From assembly GCA_013398615.1 (NCBI GenBank), contig VZSR01001685.1, positions 33,101,077 to 33,165,076 on the forward strand: a stretch of 64,000 nucleotides of DNA, read 5' to 3'. Each line of letters opens with the position of its first letter. The first letter of the stretch is position 1. Both the position numbers and the translations under genes were made by a program. Shown here one piece after another: positions 12,901-24,600 of this stretch. Source of the DNA: Brachypodius melanocephalos. Its lineage: Eukaryota; Chordata; Aves; Passeriformes; Pycnonotidae. The notes beneath the pieces were generated by a model. It was not told the origin of the DNA and made no database searches. It saw only the letters and a list, made by a program, of their open reading frames with translations.

Positions 12901-14077
12901 GGAAAGTGGCATAATATACATTGTAATTACAAGGTTCCACTACAATAACAGACCACAGAACTGGCCAAAAGGTGAGCTTAATTGTCTTTGTTGGCAGTGG
13001 GAATATGGGTAGGTTTCTTTGGCTGAATTTTTTTTATTTCTTTAAAAGGGAGAAACGGAACATTCCCCTTTCCCCATCACTCTCCACCCAAATGGCAGCT
13101 CCTACATGCTCTGTCAGCTGAGGTTAGCTCCATAACACAGATCTCTTTTCATTGAGCTATTCTTTTACTAGTAGCTGTAATGGGCTATTATCTGTGTGAC
13201 ACAACCTCTGGAGTGGCAGAAGACACCTCTTTCTCCTCCACTGACAGATTGAAGAGCTAAATTATAATTTAAGGAACCAGGTGCCCAATTCTGTCAAAAC
13301 ATCTCATGTGATGGTTTCTTATTCAAGAGAAAACTATACGTAATCAAGTAAAAGCATATGAGGGTTCCAGGTCTAAAAAGAGATATCAGAGACAATATCA
13401 AGTAAGTGATGTTAATGCAAAGATGGCCTTCTAGCTATTGTGTGCTTAGGGTTTAACAGCTTAAGAAAAGCTCAGTAAGGAAAACAGATATTGCTAGCTT
13501 GGCTAAAATCAAAATGTAAAAATAATTCCGAATCAAAGTGAAGTTGACTGTCTGAATTTCACAGAACAAACAAGAGAAGAGAAAAATTAGTTAATTCCAC
13601 AGGTAAGACAAAATATCTAACAGTTTTAAATTCTTTCATTTTGAAGACTTTGTGGTTTTAAAGCTTATGAGCTAACACATGAGATACTGTTATGCTAAAA
13701 ATTTAGTGAGTGTTCTTCCACTCAAATGGACAGAAGACGAATTTAAAAACATTAAATGATACTACTTAAAGGATTATATGTAACATTCCCAGTGCAAGTT
13801 TAAACAAATGTCAAGGTGCCCTGCTCTTGGCATCCCAAGTCTGATTTGTAAAGCAGCTTTTAGATAATTTAAAAGCCAGAAATGGTTTAAAAGAAAGAGA
13901 ATTTGATGGTATATATAACAATTTATATTGTCTGTCTCATACCTCATAACTTCTACCCATTCCTGTGTGACAAGCGTTGATGGGAATGCTTGTGAGGTGT
14001 TTTCACTCTATGTTGAAACAAAGCCTTTGATAGTATTTTTCTCCCAACTCTAAGTTATTTATGTATTTATTTACTTT
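9915..14077. other. No gene seen; unique sequence between the T run and the solo LTR
   Basis: The segment next to the T run (9915-10500) has opposing frames of 91 (-) and 115 (+) codons with no known domain. From 12600 to 14000 the DNA is AT-rich and nearly free of open frames. One candidate regulatory element (11280-11540) is listed separately. I see no mobile-element landmarks. Confidence 0.65.
11280..11540. promoter_or_regulatory. Candidate enhancer-like element with AP-1, AT-rich and SOX-type sites
   Basis: Contains a perfect AP-1 site TGAGTCA (11376-11382), an AT-rich homeodomain-like stretch TAATTTATTCATAATT (11445-11460) and a SOX-type AACAAAG (11518-11524). Frames of 111 (+) and 87 (-) codons cross it but oppose each other and match no protein I know. 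Regulatory function is inferred. Confidence 0.22.
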
Positions 14078-14082
14078 TCCTA
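14078..14082. repeat. Left target-site duplication of the solo LTR
   Basis: TCCTA lies immediately before the LTR's initial TG and pairs with CCCTA immediately after its final CA. Four of five bases agree. A 5-bp duplication is usual for ERVL-type integration, and the single mismatch is consistent with an old insertion. Confidence 0.65.
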
Positions 14083-14664
14083 TGTGCTGGTTTTTGCTGG
14101 AGTAGAGTTGGTTTTCTCCACAGCAGCTGAGGTAGGGCTGTGGTTTGAATTTGTGCTGGAAAGAGTGTTGATAATCACAGGGATGCTTTAGCTGTTTCTG
14201 AGCAGGCTTACACAGAGTCAAGGCCTTTTCTTCTGTTCACCCCAGCCCAGCAGTGAGCAGGCTGGGGGTGCACAGGGGAAGGTTTGGACAGCTGACCCTA
14301 ACTGACCACAAGGGTGGTCCATAACCTATGGAATCACACTCAGTACATAGAGCTGGGAGAAGAAGCAGGAAGGGAAGGATGTTTGAAATGATGGTGTTTG
14401 TATTCCCAAGTAACCTGTCCTGATGGAGCTCTGCTGTCCTGGATAGGGCTGAACACCTGCCTGCCCATGGAAAGTGCTGGATGAATTAATTCTTTAGCTT
14501 TGCTTGTGCATGGGGCTTTTCCTTGACCTATCAAACTACCTTTATTTCAACCCACAGGTTTTCTCACTGTTACTCTTCTGAATCTCTCCACCTCCTCCCT
14601 GGGGAGACTGAGCAAGCAGCAGGCTGTGTGGTGCTTCTTTGCCAGCAAGGTTTATACCCCAACA
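14083..14664 (+). mobile_element. Solo LTR of an avian ERVL-type endogenous retrovirus
   Basis: This is a complete 582-bp long terminal repeat without retroviral coding sequence on either side, so it is a solo LTR left by recombination between the two LTRs of a provirus. It starts TGTGCTGG and ends in ACA, the TG...CA termini expected of LTRs. Its course follows an avian LTR family I know from memory: a segment reading GTGTTGATAATCACAGGGAT, then ACACAGAGTCAAGGCCTTTT, then AGCAGGCTGGGGGTGCACA, GGACAGCTGACCC, TTCCCAAGTAACCTGTCC, GAACACCTGCCTGCCCATGG and TTTTCTCACTGTTACTC, in that order. Imperfect 5-bp direct repeats flank it, which suits an ERVL (class III) element. The expected TATA box at about 14342-14352 has decayed (ACATAGA), and the polyadenylation signal is altered to ATCAAA at 14530-14535, so it probably no longer drives transcription. 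The exact family name is not certain; the identification as an avian LTR is strong. Confidence 0.9.
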
Positions 14665-14669
14665 CCCTA
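14665..14669. repeat. Right target-site duplication of the solo LTR
   Basis: CCCTA directly follows the terminal ACA of the LTR and matches TCCTA on the left side at four of five positions. It fixes the right edge of the element at 14664. Confidence 0.65.
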
Positions 14670-17600
14670 TGAAATATATCTTGATATTCTGGGGATAAAC
14701 CTAAGAGGAGACTATGGTAGTGGTCTTAGGGACAAAGCCACTTCTAACCCAAAAATTTTACATTGATAACATCCGCTGAAGGTGGCTGGTAAACTTTACA
14801 GAATTCAGCTCACAAGAGTTCTAATACAGCACTCCTGCTTTGGTTCAAGCAGGGACATCTTTGATCTCTTTCCTGAACTCAGCTTTGAGATGGTTTCAGA
14901 GACACACAGCATGTAGGAGTACAAGGTGAGCTTTACCACTGGGATTTCTTTTGACAGTCACAATCACACATCAAAAGAACTGAGATAAGCCAATTTAAGA
15001 TAAAGGAAACATGACACAGTGTTTGCTGAATGCTGGCTGTTCTGTTTGGATCGAGTGATGCCCCCACCCCAAGACATCTGGGCAGGTCCTGTGGGAGTGA
15101 ATTACAGACTTTGCTCTTAACAAAACTCGTGCTCACTGTCTGAAATTTAATTTTAGAGCTAATTCTCTATGAGTCTCCTCTTTGACTGTAAGATTCCCTG
15201 CCCTTATGGGCAGCATTCTCCACAGCCAAGATCCGTTCAAATGAACTGTCTTCTCACAGCTGGGGCAGACCAAAGTAGAAAGTAGTTCCTCTTCCCCTAC
15301 ATGTATTTAGGGGCTAAGAGGCCAAGCCTCCCTGTTTTAATCCAGTTGTTTCTGTATCCATGACAGGAACACCTTCCTGTCCTCTCTTTATGAACCCTGT
15401 TTCCATTCTCAGCTGGGTTAGTGGAGCCAGATCCAGCAGCACAGAACTGGAGGCTCTGCAGTCACAGCTGCACACACTGCATCTATCCATGTTAATGGTG
15501 GTAACAAACTACCTGTTCCCTCTTTTTGTCCTTCCTCTGTCATCCCACACCTTAAAACCAAAGGAAGAAGTAACTGCTGCTGCACTTAACTGTTGAGAGC
15601 CTTCCTTCACTACCCCTGCCCACATCCAATTACTCCTATCCTGACTTCAATAATTTACCTGGAATCACAGCAGGGAATTGCTCTGCTCTGATGCTTTCCT
15701 GAACAGTGGTAATGATCAAAAATATGTCAAGACACAGAAAATTCACAATTTTCAGTCTATTCCAGTGATAATTTTTTATCCCTTATTTTTTCTTCTTGAA
15801 ACTCAGAGATCCCAGACTGCTTCCTGAAGAGTCCTTTAGCACCCAATGTGTTGTCAGCCTGGAGGTGAATCTAGAGCACTTGTGTAATCTTTCAGTCTCT
15901 TTCTCAACAGAATAACTTAGATTTGTTGAAGCTTGCAAATGCAAAGCTTTCGCTGTCTAGCTTGGGAAACACGTTTGTATATCTCTATACACACATGCAT
16001 ACAAATCTGTTTAATTTCCATTTGAATCTTCAAACATCTTTTTTGAAATGTGTCCATCATGAAGCCAGAGCTGTAGCTACTTCCTACTTTGTGATTCAAT
16101 GGCTGCATTAACTATTTTGCAAAAGCTTGTGATTTGGAGCTCACTTTGAACCATTTATGCCTAAGATCACTACTTTTGGAGGCACTGCTTGCCAGATTCA
16201 CTGCTGTGAAAGTCTGCCACCATTCTTACCCCTGCTCCTCTCTCCACATTTGTCTTTATTGAAATGCATTTTTTTTTGTCTTGACCAGTTTGCCAAGCCT
16301 CGTGTATCACTCTGACTTTCTCACCCTTACAAGCATTTATTTTTCTGTCTACTTTTCCATTATCTGGAAAAGTTGCCAATTGTCATTTTATGAGTATATA
16401 ATGAGCACTGAACTACAAATAAATATACTTACAGATTACAAGCAATTTTATATGTGTTTGTATTCATTTTGTTCTTACATCCAGATTATTTATCAATGCT
16501 CTGAACACAGGATGACTCAAAATGGCTTGTAACATGACAACTTCTCTGTATATGATTTCTCAAGACCACTGAGACCCTTGAAATTGCTGTCTCGGGGTCT
16601 CATTTTTCAATTGCAACACCACTCAATATTAAGACAAAATCTCTGTAAAATTTCTATGTATTGTCAAATAAACTCACAGCCTTGAATCATGAGAGCTGCA
16701 GTGATGAAAAGTGGTTCTGAGCAGAGAGCTGCTGGCCATGAGTAGACAGTCATGGGGCCTAGTGATCCCCATCCTGAAATATTTCTGATTTAAATCTTCT
16801 ATCAGTCTTTACATTCAGGTACTCTGTGTTGTTAACATTCTAGCATGGCACCAGCCTCTTGAAAATTATTCCCCCAGTGTTCTTAGCCTTGCTAAACAGA
16901 TTTTTTTCCTGTCTCTTGTCTCTTTATTAAATTTGTAGACTTCAAGCCTTCTATCTATAGTATTCTTTCTACTTATTAAGTATTGGTGGTTTGGGATATT
17001 TTTTAACCTCTAATTCCAGCAGTTGGGTCCAATTTTAATGAGAGGCAGCCATGCAATACTACAAAGAGCCAAGACCTCCAGCAATATGCTACCCACACAT
17101 TCACCAGCTCATTCTTGGCTTTCCCTGCCTTTCTGTCACCCAAGAGCTCTCCTCCTGTGACCAATGCCTTTCTGCACGACCTCACATATTTCCATTGAGG
17201 ACTACCACCACCAGGACAGGATTCCCAGGGGACCCATGATCGTGGCAGCCACTGCAACCTCACCTTTCTCCCACCCTGGCTGTGCAGACCAAAGGCAGAG
17301 CATGCACACCTCCATGCAGAGATCTGTGCCAGTGGCTGGGCTTTGGTCACCACAAGAAGGAGCTGCCCTCCTTCAAGCCATGCTGGTGACACAACTGCAG
17401 AGGATCTGTGGTGCACTTAGGGGGGTTTTAATGACCCCATTAAGCCTTTTGAGATACACAGGTATTAGTTATAGCAGACATTGGAACAACAGCAGCTCCC
17501 CTTTTGGTTGTGTTCTATTGGTATTGGTATTTCTAACATCTCAAACAATTTATTCTCTAACAGAATACAGACTTTTCCAGGAACAGCAGAGTAGGGTGAG

Positions 17601-18689
17601 ACTGAATTTCAGTGTAATAAAAAAAACAACAAGCTTTTCAGATTTTTTTTAAACATCATAAAAGGAGAAAGAAAGGCAGCGAGCCCATTCCCTCACCTTT
17701 TGCAGATCATCTTTAAGAAAACACAGCAATTCAGGCATCTGAATACACACACAATGAATATTATTTCTCTTAGACCAGGGCCTCTGAAAAAAAGTGAGCA
17801 GGAGGGCTCATCCTGTGTAACTGGCAAAAATGGAATAAAAACACATTCAGCAAGCTGATCTCTTGGTATTCTTCCATCTCCTGCCCCAGCTGAGGCAGCA
17901 CAGTTGCATTCTGTACATGTCTCTGAGGCTACACCAGGCACCTGCACTGATATTTATTGGTTATTATCTGGTTGTGAGGAGAATGGGTGGCTTTTACTTG
18001 AGAAAATTATTTAGCATATAAAAAGTAGAAATGCTTTCAAATGGGATAGAAATAAAGTTCAACATAAACAGAGCCTTCGGAAAGCATGAGGTATGGCTGG
18101 CTTTGGTCAACAACAACAAAAAAAATGACAGCTTCCTTTTGCCCATATATTTAACAGGAAATTACTTTTTAGCCTATTTTATTTCTGGAATGTTTCAAAG
18201 TCCCCCTACTTAAGCAGCTCCCCTGAGAGTAGTACACAGCAGCTACAAAAATGCCCCAATGATGCCCCAGAGATGCTATTCTCTCCCTTTTTTGATGAAT
18301 ATTATTTAATTTCCTGAATCACCAATATGATGTGCTCTCTCTCTTCCTCTGAAACGCCCGTGCTTGTGGGCTAAGACTAGGATCCATATTCAGAGCTGTC
18401 ACAAAAGCAAAGAAGAACATCTGGGCTTCTATGTCCCCACTACGTTCTGGCAAACCTTGTTCCACGCACGCCTGTTTCACACTTTTGTCTTCTTCCCCGC
18501 ATGCAGGGGCTTGGTTGGTTCTGGGGACTTTTCACTGCCTTGCTCAGGGGTAGCAGGGCCAGCATGTTTGTCCATAGGCCCTGGAGGGGCAATTCTTAGA
18601 GGCTGATAACTAGACCAGCTTTCCTGAGAAGAGTGGTTGATTAGTCCCTGGCATAATTCTGCTGATTCTAATGGCTTTTTACCAGGGAT
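14670..18689. other. No gene seen; unique sequence
   Basis: The stretch 17000-17650 is somewhat G+C-richer and holds frames of 162 codons (+) and 137 codons (-) that overlap each other across 17164-17416. Neither has recognisable motifs, and both are best explained by chance. The rest is AT-rich with short frames only. Confidence 0.65.
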
Positions 18690-18948
18690 GGATTTGGCCC
18701 CATGTTGTTAGATGTCTGCATATTAGAAACAGAGTCATTTGCTACAAGGGAAACAGTCAACATCTTATTTGCATCCATGCATATCAACAATGCAATTAGG
18801 GCAAACTTCTTTGAGAATTGGATTCAGATGGTAATTAAAGTATTGTGTTATGAATTTTAATTTGGCATTAGTGAAGTAAATTATTCTGTATTGCTCTGTT
18901 CTCACAGTTTGGGCAGAATACATTATGCTTTGCTTACTGAGACCTTTG

Positions 18949-18950
<2 letters not shown>
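18690..18950. promoter_or_regulatory. Candidate conserved non-coding element, or body of a short retrocopy
   Basis: Unique AT-rich sequence with an octamer ATTTGCAT (18767-18774) and several TAATT/AATTAA words, ending at the 36-base A run. Two readings compete: a conserved element beside a homopolymer, or a short retroposed sequence with a poly-A tail. The sequence does not decide. Confidence 0.18.

Positions 18951-18953
<3 letters not shown>

Positions 18954-18989
<36 letters not shown>
18954..18989. repeat. Uninterrupted poly-A tract, 36 bases
   Basis: Thirty-six consecutive A residues following GAATTT. The nonamer TAGTCCCTG occurs at 18642-18650 and again at 18995-19003, so the tract could be the tail of a short retrocopy between them. 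The second nonamer is separated from the tract by GAGCC, which weakens this. No AATAAA signal lies just upstream. Confidence 0.97.
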
Positions 18990-18994
<5 letters not shown>

Positions 18995-19360
18995 TAGTCC
19001 CTGTGTCCTTAGAATCTAATTGTGTGGAAGAAAATGAGTTACATAAAACCTTTTACCGGTGATTCAAAGTCAAACAGCAGTGAACATCATTCCTTTGATA
19101 TCCTCCCACAATTTGGGGACTTAGTCAGAAGGGTTGGGGAGGAAATTCTTCTAAGCAGCAATAATTTGTAAGATTCAATTTAAAAAAAAGTACACGAAAA
19201 CAACTACTTTGAAAAGACAGGTGAGATACAAACATTTTTTAAAAAATCAATGTCTACATCTACATCACTGATAATGATATTTGGCCAGCAGATGTGAGCT
19301 TAGAAAATCAGAGTGAACTTACAAAATCATATTGGACTCCTGACACATGTGTAAGAGTAA

Positions 19361-19448
19361 TATGCATATATATATATATGGGTGTATATATATATATATA
19401 TATGTGTATATATATATGTGTGTGTGTATATATATAGAGAGAGAGAGT
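19361..19448. repeat. Compound (TA)n/(TG)n/(GA)n microsatellite
   Basis: Alternating TA and TG blocks run for about 75 bases and end in a short GA block (TATAGAGAGAGAGAG). The mixed purine-pyrimidine alternation makes it a likely length-variable marker. The open frames that appear to cross it on the minus strand are low-complexity translations of the repeat. Confidence 0.95.
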
Positions 19449-20030
19449 TTGTGTATGTACTTTTTGTCTGTAGTTTTGAAGGTATGACCTACTAAGTAGC
19501 ACAAACCTTAAATTTTAACTTCTAATATTTTGCACTGATATTGTGCTCGGAAACAGGGAGCTGTTCTTCATGTCTCAAACTCCATGTTAGTAGTTGGCAG
19601 AGAGTTTTAAAGGAAGACTCGTAAAGACAACACAATGACTGTTCAGATATAACTTTTTCTGAGCATAAGAAATCTAGGTGCATGCATGTGGAAAGAAAAG
19701 GTTTACAGTAGTTGTCTGAGTACTGTTTATTGGCAAGTGAACTTCATCATGCAAGATGCTCCACAAGTCTGCAGTAAAAGACAATCATTGCTTGCAGAAT
19801 TTGCCCTCCAAGTTGACAAGACAGAGAGCACACCATAGGAAGAGTAAGATGTTATTCCATCCATATTATATGGAACACTAATCTCCTTTCTCTATCAATA
19901 TTTTCCTTTGATCCAACCATCCTTCCAGCTCCTGCATCAACTGCATCCAGGCATTCTTAGGGTTTGGCCCAGCAAAAAGGTCTAGAAAAGGCAAGAGATA
20001 AAACTCAATTATGTTCAACTCTTTTTTGGC

Positions 20031-20300
20031 TGTGTTGACCCTGGCTGGACACCAGGTGCCCACCAAAGCTGCTGTATCATTGCCCTCCTCAGGTGAACAA
20101 GTCCTGCTGGGAGTCTGCTCTAGTGTGGGCAGTCCGCTCCAGTCTGCTCCAGTTTGGGATCCTCCAGGGTCTGCAGGTGGATATCTGCTCCACCACAGAC
20201 TTCCATGGACACCTCTCCATAGTCTTCTCCACAGGCTGCCGGGGAATCTCAGCTCTGGCTTCTGGAGCATCTCCTCCCCCAGCCTCTGTACCCTTTCCAT
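20031..20300 (-). mobile_element. Antisense, internally deleted avian ERV LTR fragment
   Basis: The plus strand begins TGTGTTGACCCTGGCTGG, continues with CCAGGTGCCCACCAAAGC, then runs through diverged units built on CTGCTCCAG, CTGCAGGTGGATATCTGCTC, GGGGAATCTC and GGAGCATCTCCTCCCCC. This is the order I recall for the reverse complement of a common avian LTR family, so the element's sense strand is the minus strand. The known family is longer: the part between CCTCCTCAG and the CTGCTCCAG units appears to be missing, and the promoter-distal end beyond 20300 cannot be recognised. The 140-codon minus frame and 107-codon plus frame across it are chance frames inside repeat DNA. The family name is not certain and no target-site duplication was found. 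Confidence 0.72.
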
Positions 20301-20459
20301 CCAGGAAATAAGGGAACAGCCAAACTCCCTCTAGGGAGGGGGAGACCTGGCTCCTGTTCCCAGCCACAAAGCTGCTCCCAGCAGGACTCCCAAGAGAATT
20401 TGCACTATGGGGTTGGTGAGGGGGCCTCTCATCCCATGTTATGACCCCTCAGTGCTGTC

Positions 20460-20710
20460 TGTGTCCTTTGTAAGGGGCACTTGCCTGACCTACTCTTGAG
20501 GACTTCTGAGATGCTGTGTTTTCTCTAGGCAACCCATCCCAGTATTTTACAGCCTTACTGTTAAAGTTGAGAATGTGCTCATATTTAACTGGAATCTTTC
20601 TTACAGCAATCTAAGCCAATCAGGCCTTGTTCTTTGACTAGTAAGAAAAATCTTCAAGTCCATTTCAAGTCAATGAAGCCATGACAGTCTCTACTCTCTA
20701 AAGGTATAAA
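20460..20710 (-). mobile_element. Truncated, diverged CR1 LINE 3'-region fragment
   Basis: The plus strand carries the reverse complement of the CR1 3' region. It reads CTACTCTTGAGGACTTCTGA, then CTAGGCAACCCATCCCAGT, CAGCCTTACTGTTAAAG, CATATTTAACTGGAATCTTTC, CAATCTAAGCC and CCTTGTTCTTTGACTAG. These blocks match, in order and spacing, the CR1 stretch that in sense orientation encodes the lead-up to the 3' UTR. The terminal 8-bp repeats (ATTCTATG type) that end an intact CR1 are not visible at the low-coordinate side, and no reverse transcriptase frame remains. CR1 is the dominant LINE of birds and other sauropsids, so this supports an avian source. Divergence looks high, so it is an old copy; both edges are approximate. 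Confidence 0.82.
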
Positions 20711-21639
20711 TCTGGGAGATGTTAGAGTTTTTTGTTACATGAGAGAAGTGCAAGTCCTTTTGTGGTCTGCATTTCTTAATAGAAAAAAATTGCAGCTAAA
20801 ATTCCAGAGCGTCAAACTGCCATACAAAAAGGTTCTGCTTTTAGTATTTCTCATTTAGAGAGCTGAAAAGCCAAATGTTCCACAAAGACTAGATGCTCTC
20901 ATGAGAATGAATTTCTCATGATTTTCATAGCAGATTAAAATGTTTAAGACTTAAATAATCTTTGGATGAGGTCCTGACCTCGTGTTTGTATAAATATGGG
21001 CTTGTTCAGCTGAAGTCTATGGAGCTATATAAAAATAGCACCAGTGTAAAGTGGGATCCAGCCCAGAATATGTCAGCATATCCTCAGCCCCATGATATTG
21101 CCCAGCACCATTCTGCCTGGCCCCATATGCTTCCAAGTGTCCTGACAGAGGTGTTTGCAACTGCTGCTGGAGCTCTCAGATATGTGCTACAGTATGAAAC
21201 AGATGGCAGCTCCATGTAAAATAATATATCCAAAGGTACCACTGCAAGAACCCTCACGGTACTTGTGTCTTTGAGGTAAATTTGCTACAGATGTTAGCCA
21301 GAGGACATACTAAGCTTATTCACCAGATGTCTTTAGGGAAGGTAGATGCTTCACCACCTCAGGAAATCAAAAATATATTACATTTTATTCTTGTTTGGAT
21401 TAGTATTTATATTCAGATGCTATGCATCAATTCTCCATGCTGCCTGTGTGCAAGTGTGGGCGTTCCCTGTTGCAGGTGAGGTGCAGGGAGGTGTGTGCAG
21501 GTGTCACAGAGGGCGGGCAGAGCCCACGAGGGAGAACATCCTCTGCCGTCAGTGCAGCACAGCAAAAACCACGGCAGTGGCACTCAGCATCCAGCATGCC
21601 CAGCTGCCCAGTCCTAAATGCTACCGAACATTAAAAAGT

Positions 21640-21663
21640 AACAACAACAAGAACAACAACAAC
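21640..21663. repeat. (AAC)8 trinucleotide repeat with one interruption
   Basis: Three AAC units, one AAG and four AAC units in register, 24 bases in all. Confidence 0.9.
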
Positions 21664-24600
21664 CCTATGATGTCCCTCCTCATTAACTTTTTAAAGCTTC
21701 TGCTCACTTTGTGGAATCACCATTCTATGGCGTGGTCAATAATGTATGAAATGAAAAGCTCCTGTCCACTCTGTGATGAAAAAAGCAGAGAGAGATTTGC
21801 AGTAACTGCTTTGTGCTACTTTTGGTAGACCTGAATTCAGGATCAATAAATTAAAAAAAAAAAATCCCACAAACACATAAAAGAGCAGAGGCAAGAAAAT
21901 TAAATTAAACGAACACAAAAAAAGTCAAATATTTTAAAGACAGTTGCAGTGAGTGAGATGTAATTTTTCTTTCTTAATCTCTTTTTGTCACCTGCTCACA
22001 AGAGATCCACAACCTAGAGAAAAAGCAATGCTACTTTTTCCCTAATTTCCTCTTTAAAATGAACTTATTGCTTATGGAAAACATTTATTTCTGCTAGCCC
22101 CCAAGACCCAAAATTAGGAGTAAATGCACATTTTCAATCCATCCTCCCCTCACTAGCAATCTCCTTGACCTATTATCCATCTCACTGTTAGGCTCAGCTG
22201 AAGCATCTGTCCAGAGGTAGAACATGGCAGGATTTTTCTGGCTGTGTACAGCCCTCCAAGGCTGCAGAAATGCTTTGCCCTCTGCAACTAATGTATTCAT
22301 TTAGAGAATAAAGAACAATGACAAAAGTTATTCCTAGCCCTTTCTTCTTCAAATGAGAAAGTGCTTTCTGTTTGGCAGAATGGGCTAACTGAAAGATGAC
22401 AAGTAGCATTTTCAGGAGTATATTTACAAAAATAATATGCTTATCCATCATGGCATGCTGTCTGTGCCCAGTGTGACTCTTCCTGCTGCCACTGCTGCTG
22501 AATTCTCATGCAGAGGGACCAGCACTGACAGACCCACACACACAGCATTGGCAAAGCTTATTTTGGGTGCCACCTGCCAGAGAAGCTTCCAGAAATGGTG
22601 CTGAACCCTGAACCTATCCTTATTCCTGCTAATGTGACCTGCTTCATTGCTGGGGTGGCTGCCCCAGCCTCCTCTAACTTTAGCACGTGGGTCAGAAAAT
22701 TCACTGTCAAATGGCAGCAGTGAATGCCTTCTTCATCTTACAACAGCTCACAGCAAATTGCTGTAATCTGCATTTCCAGCTACAGGAGTTTTGGAGCAGA
22801 ATTAATTGTAAATGACTTCTAGCCTAGTTATAATCTAAAATACTGTTTCATTTTGGCAGTAGAATGGAGCTGCACTTTCTGCATAAAGCCAATGCCTATG
22901 AAACAGAAGAAAGCAAAGCATGATCAGTGTGGTGAGCAGGAGATAAAACAAGCTCCTTGGCACTGGGCAATGGCAGAGGAAGTCTGTTTCCTCCCTGATA
23001 GCTAGTCGAACATTGTTACCCTAAGCTGGGCTGGTTCTCCTCCCACCAGGCTGTTCATATACCATCTGTCCGTGCTGAAAATTATCAGGAGCATTATGTT
23101 GCGTCTTTACTTATTAAAAGGCTGAATGCAAACTTTCCAGAGCATACAAAGTGTTACAGCTTATTGCACTGGAAACTTTATACCATTATGTCTAGTGAGG
23201 CCCCTGAGTCTCTGTTTTAATGCCTTGGAAAAGTGACAAAGTAGAGCCAAGAAAGGGCAAAGTAAAACCTGAAACTTGAAAATCAGGACATGGTGTCTTC
23301 TCCCATTTCCCTTCTTTGCTCACATAAAACTAGAAACAAGTCAAATTTGTATTTATATTGTATTTTCAAAACAAGGATGGAGTAAAATCTTTCCCACAAT
23401 CACTTTGTCCATTCTGGCTGTGAGACACAGAAAAGTCTTTTGGAAAAAAACCCGTAGTGCTGGCACTTTTTCTTTTCCCTCAGTCTCCCCATCAAAACTT
23501 GCTTTCACTAAAATGTGAACAGAAAACCATCTTCAGATACCACTTAGATAAAAGGTGAAATGCAGTTCTTGCTATTAATATTTAAGGATCACATCTATCT
23601 CCACATGTTAAAACACTTTATTACCACAACCAGTGTCCACTTTCCTTTGATGGGCAACTTGATATTTCCTGTAGCAATAAGATAATGATATGCTGACTTG
23701 ACCTGTATCTTAGACTGAAATTAGAAAATTGGTCACATTAGAATAATGCATATGTGAGTTTAAATTCTTATTTCCATGTGCACCTTGAGGGTAGACAGGG
23801 GAATAAAGGAAGAAAGAGGACAGAAATTGCTTATTTTTACTCATGGAACAGATAGATAGGAACTCCTGGGCATAGGGTTGTGCATCCTTGAATTCAGATC
23901 TCTGCTTTAGCAATTGACTCATTGGTATTTTGAGAAACATATTTTATAATATCAGAATTGAAATCTCTCATTGCTAATAAGTTTCATGTAATTGAAAATA
24001 GGATATAAACTCATCAAAATGCCTTTAGTAACTCTTGAGCAACTTCAACAAGTAAGAATGCGTATCAGTTTGTTGAAATCTATCACTGAACACTGTATTT
24101 TTAAATACTATGGAAAATAACAAACCTTGCCTCTATTAAACAACCCTTTCAAATATTTTGCTCTATGTGGACAAGTAATTTTATTTATTTTTACAGATTC
24201 TATTCTTTATCTGTTTCACACACACTTAGAAACAGCACACTTTAAAAGCCTTATGTACGATGGGAGAAATCTTGTCCTGTACCTTTTCCTATGGACTTCA
24301 TGGAGAGCTGATTCTCCTTGGTAAACTTCCTGATGGCTCCTACTGAGGGTGAGAATTTAGAAGCCATCCAGGCAGTGTTGGGACTGTGCCTTTGAGGAGC
24401 CCTGTGCGTGTGCAAGAGCCTTGCTGGCCAAGCATGGCCCACGAGAGGCTCATCTTCCCTAAAGCCTGCATTGCTCACATCACCCTTCTCTGTTTATTCA
24501 GTTTGTGCTTCTCACCCAGATCTGTCACAAAGTACACAAGCATATGTCTTTCTAAGCCAATCTCTATTATTTTATAAAACCCAGTGAAAAACATACAGGA

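Noticed and set aside
14003..14534. Minus frames of 72 and 64 codons at the LTR
   Set aside because: They lie on the antisense strand of a solo LTR and are not retroviral genes.
17003..17652. Opposing frames of 162 (+) and 137 (-) codons
   Set aside because: They overlap antisense across the same DNA, neither resembles a known protein, and no exon boundaries are evident.
21346..21828. 160-codon plus frame
   Set aside because: It crosses the AAC repeat, giving a low-complexity Asn/Lys run, and has no recognisable domain.
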